Assembly: GCA_038502055.1 (NCBI GenBank) | Contig: JAXRKN010000037.1 | Coordinates: 682,001-746,000 of the forward strand | Origin: Tanytarsus gracilentus | Lineage: Eukaryota > Arthropoda > Insecta > Diptera > Chironomidae | Direction: 5' to 3' | DNA: 64,000 bases | Shown here: positions 24,746-33,678 of the stretch, in pieces | Layout: each line of letters starts with the position of its first letter | Position numbering within the stretch: the stretch's first letter is position 1 | Notes under the pieces: generated by a model | Seen by the model: the letters and a program-made list of their open reading frames with translations, nothing else | Told to the model about the DNA's origin: nothing | Databases searched by the model: none | Translations under genes and position numbers: made by a program

Positions 24746-25236
24746 ATGGTAAGCAATCGAAAGCGAAAACAAAAAAATGGGAGTAAAATTTTTTCTATTC
24801 ACAGAAAGCTTTTCTCATTGGATTGATGTTCGTGGCCGTTGCCAGCGCTGGTAGAGTTTCAAGAAAACGTGACGTTTCCGAGTACGTCGCTGCAGGATGG
24901 TCAAAGAACGCTGATGGATATGCTTATGACATTCCAGAAAAGAATTTGGATACCCCTGTTGAGACTTACTATGAAGAGCCAGTTTACTCTGCACCAGTCA
25001 CCACAACTTATGTTGAAGAAGCTGCACCTGTATACAATGCACCTGCTGCCGCTGAAGCCGCTTATGTTGAGCCAGCATACACTGCTGGTGGGGATTACGA
25101 AGTTGCCACTGAATATTATGCTCCAGAGCAAGAATATACTCAAGATCAAACACTCCGTGAATACTTGCCACCAGCTTTGAGACGCCGTCGTCTCCGTGTT
25201 CAAAAACGTCGTTTGAGATTCGTTAAACGTCATTAA
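24746..25236 (+). CDS. Secreted YLPP-motif protein with basic tail, cluster member D
   Basis: ATG-only exon 24746-24748, then 24805-25236, giving 144 residues. The signal peptide MKAFLIGLMFVAVASAG is followed by SRKRDVSEYVAAGW with an RKR site, then SKNADGYAYDIPEKNLDT. A Tyr/Ala/Pro/Glu-rich middle (PVYSAPV, PVYNAPAAAEAAY) leads to YTAGGDYEVATEYYAPEQEY, a single REYLPP and the tail LRRRRLRVQKRRLRFVKRH. It matches member C along its length except that the whole cysteine module is absent, so the module was either lost here or gained in the C/E lineage. A poly(A) signal at 25351 is followed by the conserved hairpin. Cuticle-like role inferred. Confidence 0.9.
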
Positions 25237-25350
25237 GTTAACGACCTATAAAAAATTGCGCTCAACAATGGTGATAAAAATTCCTTGAACTTTTTGGAAT
25301 TCAAAAATTTAATTTGTTCCAAAAATCAACTTTTAATGTAGCAAGAAATA

Positions 25351-25382
25351 AATAAAATTTGCAAATTCCTTTTGAAAAGGAA
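25351..25382 (+). promoter_or_regulatory. Poly(A) signal and conserved 3' hairpin of member D
   Basis: AATAAA at 25351-25356, then GCAAATTCCTTTTGAAAAGG. TTCCTTTT-G-AAAAGGAA (25366-25382) is a perfect inverted repeat, the best-paired of the three family copies. Confidence 0.7.
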
Positions 25383-25488
25383 AAAATCAAAATATAAAAT
25401 ATTTTCTTATTTTAATTTTTCAGGATAGTTTTCTTAAGAAAATTTCTGTTCACTTTTCAATTTTAAATAAATTAGCTGGTTCAAAAAT

Positions 25489-25889
25489 ATAATTACCCAT
25501 GTGCGGACATCAATGTAAACAACTTATCGAAATGTCCCCCAAGTTCGAAAAAAATGGTTACTCAATTGAATTTTTGCCAAGATTTGCACAATTTTCTTAA
25601 TGTTTTGAAAATCACATCAGACTGAAACTATTCAGAAGAACTTTTAAAAATATCCATGATACTCTAAATGAAGTAAAATTGTTGTTATAGTCCATTTCTA
25701 GTGATTAAAGTCTCGCAGCAAGATTTTTCTCAGGATTATATTTTTCACGAATTAAATTTCTAAGGTTACTAGATCTGTTTCGATCATTTTCTTCGAACTT
25801 GGGGGACATTTCGAAAAATTGTTTTTTTGCGGTCTAAAAAAATTGAAGTTCTCATCCCTGGACATTGATGTCCGCACATGGATAATTAC
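25489..25889. mobile_element. 385-bp MITE-like element with 8-bp target-site duplication
   Basis: The element (25497-25881) begins CCATGTGCGGACATCAATGT and ends with its exact reverse complement. A second inner inverted pair, CGAAATGTCCCCCAAGTTCG, lies close to each end. The direct repeat ATAATTAC flanks it (25489-25496 and 25882-25889). There is no coding capacity, so it is a non-autonomous DNA transposon. An 8-bp duplication fits hAT, P or Merlin; the termini alone do not settle the superfamily. It sits between members D and E. Confidence 0.88.
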
Positions 25890-26630
25890 AAATTTTACTT
25901 AAAACTGTTTTTAAAGAGTGAGAAATAAAATTTTTAAAAATTACTAAAATTATTTTATTTTTAGCAACTCCTTTTGCATATTTTGAAAACTTTTTAATGT
26001 TAAATTGATTTTAATTCTTGAATAAAAACATTAAAAATATATTTTAAGATTGAATTATTATTTTTTTGTTTCCGTGAACATTTTTTTCCAATTTAAATTT
26101 TTTTCAATTACAATCGCTAAATTGATTTTTTATCTTTTAATTTGTTCCAACGGAATGTTGCTAGAAATTCACAATTTTTAGGATAATTACAAAGGACATG
26201 AGGATGTTAATAAAAAGAGAACGAATGTGGAATGATTTTTATTTTAAACTTTTATTTTTATTTTAAAACTACTTTTTTCTATCACTTTTCTTATATAAAA
26301 TTCCAATTTTAAATAAAAAGAGAAAAAAATTAAATCTTTAAATCTTTAAATTACTAGAAAGGCGAAAGGAAACTTCTAAGAGATTTTAACTTATTTAATC
26401 TAATTAATTTACAATTTTTGATTCAACCGATGTGTTTCGTTACCAAATCTTAATTCAATGAATTTCTGAATGTTTTTATAATCAAAAAACTCATTTTAAT
26501 GTCTGCCAAACTTTTGCAATGCAATTTTTGAACTTGAATGAAACTTTCCAGAGTTAACCTTGAAAATTTGCAAAAAAAAACTTTGACTGAAATTTTTTGG
26601 CGAACACAAATTAATTGCCACAAATTTGGA

Positions 26631-26712
26631 ATACAAAAAGTCGACCGGCTCTTTTTGCTTAATCTATCAATCCGTTGAAGTTAGAATGCCAAAACTTCAC
26701 GCTCATTTATCA
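26631..26712 (+). promoter_or_regulatory. Conserved upstream block of member E
   Basis: TACAAAAAGTCGACC, then AATCTATCAA, then TAGAATGCCAAAACTTCACG and CTCATTTATCA, aligned with 24552-24630 upstream of D. Surrounding spacer sequence is not alike, which points to constraint on the block. Confidence 0.65.
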
Positions 26713-26773
26713 AATTAATCTCGCTCCCATAGCCTTTAGAAATGGACCAAAAATAAGAATTAAGTCTTTTTAA

Positions 26774-26814
26774 TATAAAAGGATGCATCGAGAACTTAAA
26801 TATTATCATTCAGC
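26774..26814 (+). promoter_or_regulatory. Core promoter of member E
   Basis: TATAAAAGG at 26774-26782 and ATCATTCAGC at 26805-26814, with 32 bp from TATA to TCATTC. Confidence 0.8.
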
Positions 26815-26860
26815 TTTTAGCCGTTCTACCGTTTACAACAGAAAAATAAAACTAATCAAA

Positions 26861-27901
26861 ATGGTGAGAGTGCAAGAGTTTAAATTAAAGCGAGAGTAAA
26901 CCTTTTTTCTCTTTACAGAAAGCCATTTTCATCGGATTGATGATTGTTGCTGTTGCCAGCGCCGCAAGACCTGCACGCAAACGTGACGTCTCAGAATACT
27001 ATGGTGGCGGATGGTCAAAGAGTGCTAATGGATACAACTATCCATCACCAGGCAACGTTTTGAACTCAGTTGACACCACCTACTATGCCCCAGCACCAGC
27101 CCCAGCTCCTGCACCGTAAATATTTAAAATAATTGTGTAAATTTTATTAGATTTCAATCAATTCATCTCAGAGCACCAGCACCAGCTCCAATCTCAACCG
27201 TTAGAAACTGTGTTAACGGTGGATCAGGCACTTATTGCTGTATCAATGGAGCAGAGAATCCCTTCTGCTGCACAAACGGAGGTGAGATAAATTTAAAGTT
27301 CATGGAATTTTTAATAATTTACTTTCATTTAGCCACCAACAAATACTGCTGCACAAACGGAGGTAAGAGATTATAAAGACATCAATGTCATTTTACTCAT
27401 TTATTTTTTATCTAGCCAACAATGAATATTGCTGCACCAATGGAGGTTAGATATGATATTTAAAGTCACAAGACTCAAAATAACCTTTCTCTAAATTTAG
27501 CCAACAACGCTGAATGCTATCTCCCAGGAGCATCAACTCCAGTCGTTTCCGCACCAGTCTATACTGCCCCAGCCGCACCAGTTTACACTGCTCCAGCTGC
27601 ACCAGCTTATTCCGCTCCTGTTTATACTGCTCCAGCTGCACCAGCTTATTCCGCTCCTGTTTATACTGCTCCAGCAGCACCAGCCTACAAAGCTCCAGTT
27701 GCTCCAGCTTACACCGCCCCTGCATACTCAGCTCCCGTTGAGACTTTGTCCGATGAATCTTATGGAACTGACGCCTATACACCCGACACTGACTATCTTC
27801 CACCAAGCGAAGATTCTCTTCGTGAGTACTTGCCACCAGCTTTGAGACGCCGCAAGCTCCGTGTCCAAAAACGTCGCCTTAGATTCGCTAAGCGTCAATA
27901 A
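26861..27901 (+). CDS. Secreted YLPP-motif protein with expanded Cys modules, cluster member E
   Basis: Six coding exons in phase: 26861-26863 (ATG only), 26919-27115, 27172-27281, 27333-27362, 27416-27445 and 27501-27901. They give 256 residues, the largest of the cluster. After signal peptide MKAIFIGLMIVAVASAA come ARKRDVSEYYGGGW (RKR site) and SKSANGYNYPSPGN, then an Ala-Pro repeat. The cysteine region follows: NCVNGGSGTYCCINGAENPF, then CCTNGG three times, the last two on separate 30-nt exons bounded by phase-1 introns. Exon 6 adds Tyr/Ala/Pro repeats (PVYTAPAAPAYSA units, 39 bp), two YLPP motifs and the basic tail LRRRKLRVQKRRLRFAKRQ. Introns are 51-56 nt inside the gene. The 3' end is nearly identical to member C. 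Cuticle-like role inferred; Cys pairs could allow cross-linking. Confidence 0.87.
27256..27510 (+). repeat. Tandemly duplicated microexon unit in member E
   Basis: Three units of roughly 80 bp, each a short CCTNGG-coding exon end plus a 51-55-nt intron. The splice context GGAG|GT and AG|CCAACAA (or CCACCAA) recurs at each. Exons 27333-27362 and 27416-27445 are both exactly 30 nt. Confidence 0.8.
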
Positions 27902-28064
27902 ACAACTTTCGGCCTTCCTCATCTCTATGCGCAATACACAATGGTGATAAAGAAGTGATCATCGTCAATCCTTCTTCAAAGTACTGGCATTCAACTATTT
28001 CATGTTTCTCTTTTCTCCTATGAAAAAAATTAATTTTTTTGTTCACATTGAGACAAAGAATCAA

Positions 28065-28091
28065 TAAATTGCAAATTCCTCCAAAAAGGAA
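28065..28091 (+). promoter_or_regulatory. Poly(A) signal and conserved 3' hairpin of member E
   Basis: AATAAATTGCAAATTCCT is followed by CCAAAA and AGGAA, so TTCCT pairs with AGGAA, as after members B and D. Confidence 0.65.
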
Positions 28092-29965
28092 AATCTTTGA
28101 AATCTTTTTGCTTCCTCAATGAGCTTTTTAGTGGGAGTGTCAACAATAGCAAGTTTATCTGCTTGTTTTAACATTTAAGATATCGCTCATCTGCATAAAA
28201 TTGAAATTGAATCTGCTTTTCCTCCTGTAATATATTTTTGAAACAAAAAAATAACGAAAATGATCTTCAAAAGCGGTGATGACGACGAAAATGATTTGTG
28301 ATTAGTTGGAGCCATAAAAAAAACTCTGTCAGAATTTTAGACGCTATCCGATGTTCGCCAGATACCTGTTGGAAGATTTATGAGCTCAAATTTGAGCGAC
28401 AATAAAAGTTTTGAGTTGATCGACACTGCGAGTGGTATATAAAAGTATTTTATTGAAGGTTAAAATGAAGTCGATAAGAAGAAGAGCTTCTAATTTCTCG
28501 ATTTTATTTTTATGGCATATAATAGGTCCATATATTTGTGAATCACTTATGATGAGATAAGAAATTTGCTTAGTTCCGGATGAGAATCAAGTGGTGAAAA
28601 AATTAAATTAACAAACATCTAAAATTTTTAGATTGCAGTCTTAATTTTTTCATTGGTGTAGGTCACAATTGCACGTGAGACAAAAATCAATGATGTAATC
28701 TCAAGTTAATAAAATTTTCAATGATTTTTAATGCGCTTAAGAAGGATGAAATAATTTTTTTTATTGAATTCTTATCTTGCAAAAATTATAAATTCATAAG
28801 CAAAACTTTTGTTCCCAGCAAAAAAAATCTCAAGGCGAAATTTTGTGCTCCAGTTGAGTAACAAGTTGATATAATTTGGACGATCACGACGATAAAAGTT
28901 TTCGGCTAACAACCTGCATTAATATAAGGCATCTGCTTGATTTTCCAGAATGGTCAGTTTTCATCACGTTTCAGCGAAAGAGAACCCGAAAAAGCAGAAA
29001 ACGTTCTTAACTTCTTAACTAATTATGATGACAAGTTTGTAAAAAAATCAAATAATCTTAAACTAGAGGAGAGAGATTTATGATTTTGTCATCAGCATTT
29101 GGATCGAAAAAGAAGATTTCACGGCTTTGACATTTAGATTTTTTTTTGCGATGAACGTGAGAGAGCACACAAAGAATCGCTGTTTGCTCGTGTTCTGTAA
29201 GAATTTGACGGACATGTGTGAGCGTTTGATATGTGAACAAGTTTCTAAAATGGCAAAAATTCACTTTTACTCTTTTCTTTTCTGTTTTTTTTTGGACAAA
29301 TCCATCAACACTAATGGAGGAGGATGAAAGATGACAGTTAGTAGCCATATAATAAAGCTTTATTATCATGGCAAGATATAAACTTACAAATTTATTATTC
29401 CACTTGGGTGTGAATTCGCCTCAGACTCTCTTGATGATCATCATCATTGTTTCTCATGCCTTCGAATTTTGTATAAAATATATAAATCGGCAATAAATAG
29501 CAAATTTACCTTTCCGCAGCTGCGGATTAAAGTTCTTTATTGATGATGATGAAAGAGAAAAGAGAATACCTCATACACAATGACATTGATGACACATGCT
29601 ATTAATTAGGATGATCTTTTGTTGATTAAACATTCAGTGGATAAATTTGCCTCTTAATTGAATTATCTTCTTCTTTTTCTTATGAATAAATATTCTTTGA
29701 AAGACATAAGGAATCAGCCGTAAATTATTGTGATGTTTTTTTGGGGAAGATTAAAGCTGGCGAGAGAGTTCAGTTTCATGGTCACGTGTGACAAACTACA
29801 CTGAAAGTAATTATGTAAAATATCCGGCGACAAAAAAATTCGTCATTATTTTTTCAGTGTCATGTCTGATGACGGAAATGCAAAAAATGCTTAATTAACA
29901 CTTAATCGGAAGATCAAAACATAATAAAATAAAAAATGTTTCAAAACCCACCAGTGGGTGTTGCC
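28092..29965. other. AT-rich spacer, nothing recognised
   Basis: No gene is supported. A TATA-like box at 28437 is followed by a 31-codon ORF without family features. A near-perfect palindrome centred on AAGCTT lies at 29344-29372 (see findings). Confidence 0.55.
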
Positions 29966-31560
29966 GCGTAACCCATCGTAACAGATCAGTGTTTGAAAAT
30001 CAAGTGAATAAAAAATGAGTTTAAGTCAATCCGGACACTTTGGTTAATTGTAACAGTTATACCTTTAAAAATTAAATTAGTAGACAAATTTTTCCTTCAC
30101 GGCATCAAAAGAGGAGTTCAATGAGATACATGAAGCTTTAGTTCTTAAAAATGGACATTATGGCTGTCCGTGGCAGTTCTGTTCGACCATTTCTCAAAAA
30201 TCGTCTATGTCATTCGATTCCTGGTCCAATCACGAGTTCAACGATACCCATGAAGCCATAGTTCTGAAAAATTGACATTAGTGGCACTACTGACCGACCA
30301 TGATGGACATTCCTCAAAAATCGTCAATGTCAGTCGATTCCTGGTCCAATCACGAGTTCAACGACATACATGAAGCCATAGTTCTGAAAAATGGACATTT
30401 TGGCTGTCTGTGGCACTGCTGGTCGGCCATGATGGACATTCCTCAAAAATCATCTATGTCAATCGATTCCTGGTCCAATCACGAATTCAACGAGATACAT
30501 GAAGCCATAGTTCTGAAAAATGGACATTTTGGCTGTCCGTGGCAGTCCTGTTCGACCATTCCTCAAAAATCATCTATGTCAATCGATTCCTGGTCCAATC
30601 ACGAGTTCAACGACATACATGAAGCCATAGTTCTGAAAAATGGACATTTTGGCTGTCTGTGGCACTGCTGGTCGGCCATGATGGACATTCCTCAAAAATC
30701 ATCTATGTCAATCGATTCCTGGTCCAATCACGAATTCAACGAGATACATGAAGCCATAGTTCTGAAAAATGGACATTATGGCTGTCCGTGGCACTACTGA
30801 CCGACCATGATGGACATTCCTCAAAAATCATCTATGTCAATCGATTCCTGGTCCAATCACGAGTTCAACGACATACATGAAGCCATAGTTCTGAAAAATT
30901 GACATTTTGGCTGTCCGTGGCACTACTGGCCGGCCATGATGGACATTCCTCAAAAATCATGTATGTCAATCGATTCCTGGTCAAATTACGAATCAATGCC
31001 AATCGATTCCTGGTCCAATCACGAGTTCAACGATACCCATGAAGCCATAGTTCTGAAAAATGGACATTATGGCTGTCCGTGGCACTGCTGGCCGGCCATG
31101 ATGGACATTCCTCAAAAATCATCTATATCAATCGATTCCTGGTCCAATCACGAGTTCAACGATACCCATGAAGCCATAGTTCTGAAAAATGGACATTTTG
31201 GCTGTCTGTGGCACGACCATAGGTCACGACTCGAAAAATCATGTATGTCAATCGATTCCTGGTCAAGTAACGAATCAATGCCAATCGATTCCTGGTCCAA
31301 TCACGAGTTCAACGATACCCATGAAGCCATATAAGAGAAAATTTGTATGAAAAATGGACGTTATGGCCGTCCATGGCACGACCTATGGTCATGACTCGAA
31401 AAATAGTCAGTGCCTGCACATATAGACCCTAAGAGCTACCATCTGGCGAAAACTAGAAGTCTCTAGCTGGTCCAGGGACCGAGATCTCGCTTGTGCAGAC
31501 GGACGGACGGACGGACGGAATCACGAGCATATAAGCGTTACACCACTTTGTGGGTTACGC
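29966..31560. mobile_element. Candidate non-autonomous element carrying a tandem array
   Basis: GCGTAACCCA at 29966-29975 and its reverse complement TGGGTTACGC at 31551-31560 bracket a region holding a 120/129-bp tandem array (30110-31340). To the right of the array lies a non-repeated part with a GGAC microsatellite (31497-31519). The right end can fold (GCGTTACACCAC with GTGGGTTACGC). No target duplication was found and the outer inverted repeats are short, so the boundaries are tentative. Confidence 0.4.
30110..31340 (+). repeat. Tandem array of 120/129-bp units, about ten copies
   Basis: The marker CGATTCCTGGTCCAATCACG recurs at spacings of 120 or 129 bp (about 30221, 30341, 30470, 30590, 30719, 30848, 30977, 31139 and 31259), with 33-bp partial insertions near 31010 and 31292. 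All unit lengths and indels are multiples of three, so one frame stays open for 166 and 132 codons (DSWSNHEFNDIHEAIVLKNG per unit), but other units carry stops. It has no signal peptide or known domain, so I do not call it a gene. Confidence 0.85.
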
Positions 31561-33248
31561 TAAAAATATGTGCGAAATAGGCTAAATCGCTTTTGAACGA
31601 GCTTTTATAAAATGTTGAATGAATTTTTTTTATCTTCGCATTTTGCGTTGTGCTATGTTATTAATTTTAGAGCGACTCTTATAAGGAAATGCTTAAAATT
31701 ATAAAAATTTGAGTTAATTCAATTAATTTTTTAATTTTAATTATTATTCTTAACAGTGTTTAAATTAATTTAGAGAAAGTAAAATTTTTCACTAGAAAAA
31801 GATTTTTTAAAATATTTCTTATCTACTTTAAAAATAGATTTTTTTTTGATTCCAACCGTGTTTTGGTTACGTGATATTTTGACTAAAATTAACCTACTGC
31901 TCCAAACAGCTTCCACACAACTTGAACATGAAAATCTTGCGGATCTGATTAAGAATAAAATCAAGTTAATTTCAGCTTTTAATCACTTTCCTCAAACCTT
32001 TATTTTCTCTAATTCATGTAAATTTAATGTAAAACACTTTTTAATGGTAATAAAATATTCCAAAATATTGAATTTTTAAGCTAATCTTGATTAAGAAAAT
32101 ATGAACATCCTAAAATGAGATGTTTTACGAGATCGAAAATTGTTTTTGACAAAAAGATCGATGGCAATTTAATTTAAATTTATGCTAATTTTCTGAAGCA
32201 GTTTGAGAAGCTTTCAAGAGCTTTTGAAGTTAAAAAAATAGTTTTTCTCTCTAGGTTTAATTTTTTAATAATTAATTCCACTTAAAAGCGGATCACAACA
32301 TGTCCGAATAGATACAAAGCAGATAATCTACGTTTTAAATCAAACACAAACTCTATTTTTTAATTTTATTCGCTCGAGGCTTGATTTGATTGTCGTTTGA
32401 TGAAGTTCTTAATTTTTTTATTACAAGTCAGCCTAATCAATTTGATGAAGAAGAAAAAATCTTGATGTGTGAAGATGAAGAGGATCGTTAAAATCATTTT
32501 TGGGCAATGACTCAATGACTGCGTTGCTTACCTTAAAAAAATTCTCAACGAGGAACTAATTATCTTGTAACTCGTCCAAGTGATGTCAATGAACATACAC
32601 ACAGAAACGATCCACATAGCGAAGAATTTCATTGAAGCATTTTTTTCTTACTCTACTCTTGTTGTGTCATATGGAGGGATAAATGGATGGACGGATCAGT
32701 TAGTTCAAAGATCGTATCCGCATGTATATGAAGATAAAATGGTCCGATGATGTAATTGATACTTTTTATGTGGAATTTTTTCAATACTTTAAAATTTTAT
32801 TCTCGCTTTTTTTCTTACAATATTTGCAGAATTTTATTGCTCCACTTTGTCGTCGCGCCTTCTACCACTTGTCTCCACAGCAGACAAAAGAATTCACGTG
32901 AACAAATATATGCTGAACGACAAAATTCGTTTTTTTTTCGAAAAAAAAAGAAGAAACGTAAAAAAGCTTTTAATTCACGATAGCTTGAGTAAAAAATTCT
33001 TCTTCTTATTACTCATCAACGTTCGTGTGAGCTCAATTTACTCCATGGCGCGATAGAATTCCAAAGCGAAATATGCACATACATATTCAGATCGATTTAA
33101 TGATCGTAGTCTTTAGTTTTCCTTACGTCTCTTATGTCAATGATGATCGGTGCGTGTGTCTTGTGTGTTTACCTTTCAATATCGAAATCATAAATTGAAT
33201 ATGATGAATTTTTATACATTCATGCATCTCCTGGAGATTTTTAAAAAA
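31561..33248. other. AT-rich spacer before member F
   Basis: No gene, RNA or repeat structure is recognised apart from poly-A and poly-T runs. Confidence 0.55.
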
Positions 33249-33289
33249 TATAAAAGATGGATAATGGTCTAGAATAATCGTCATTCAGT
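33249..33289 (+). promoter_or_regulatory. Core promoter of member F
   Basis: TATAAAAG at 33249-33256 and TCATTCAGT at 33281-33289, with 32 bp between their starts. Confidence 0.8.
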
Positions 33290-33346
33290 CATTTGCCTTC
33301 AAGCTTGATTCAAAAGTTTTTGTTTAAAAAATAATTAATTCTAAAA

Positions 33347-33678
33347 ATGGTAAATTACAAAAGTTTTGACAATAAATTCAATGAAATTAATTTAAATCAT
33401 TCTAGAAATTGTTAATCATTGCTGTCACCCTCATCGTCGGAGTTGTCTGCCAGAACGGATTTATTAAAGGACCAGACGGATACAAGTACATCATCCCACA
33501 GGAAAAGATGGAAATTCCAGAGCCAAGAGCAGTCGAAAATGATTACCTTCCTCCAGTGAACCCACGTGTCGATGTTAATGACATCGGTGTAGGTGATTTT
33601 GCACCTTACATTAGTTTAAACTCTGAATTGGAAGCTGTTGCTGATGATGCTGCTACAACTGTTGAACCTGAAGCATAA
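33347..33678 (+). CDS. Short secreted YLPP-motif protein, cluster member F
   Basis: ATG-only exon 33347-33349, intron ending TTCTAG, then 33406-33678, giving 91 residues. The signal peptide MKLLIIAVTLIVGVVC leads directly into QNGFIKGPDGYKYIIPQEKM, the family GY-Y-P block, then ENDYLPPVNPR and an acidic C-terminus (ELEAVADDAATTVEPEA). It lacks the RKR site, the Cys module and the basic tail, as A does. It is separated from E by 5.4 kb that includes the tandem array. The promoter matches B-E, so expression is probably shared. Cuticle-like role inferred. Confidence 0.86.

Noticed and set aside
28437..28560. TATA-like box followed by a 31-codon ORF (MKSIRRRASNFSILFLWHII)
   Set aside because: There is no initiator at the family spacing, no typical signal peptide and no motif; too short to support.
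28930..29000. Possible broken seventh cluster member (TATAAGGCATC then ATG|GT)
   Set aside because: Only about 20 bp separate the TATA-like box from the ATG, and no GYxY or YLPP coding sequence follows.
30300..31334. Repeat proteins of 166 and 132 residues
   Set aside because: They lie inside the 120/129-bp tandem array; other units of the same array contain stops and there is no start context, domain or splice signal. Kept as a repeat.
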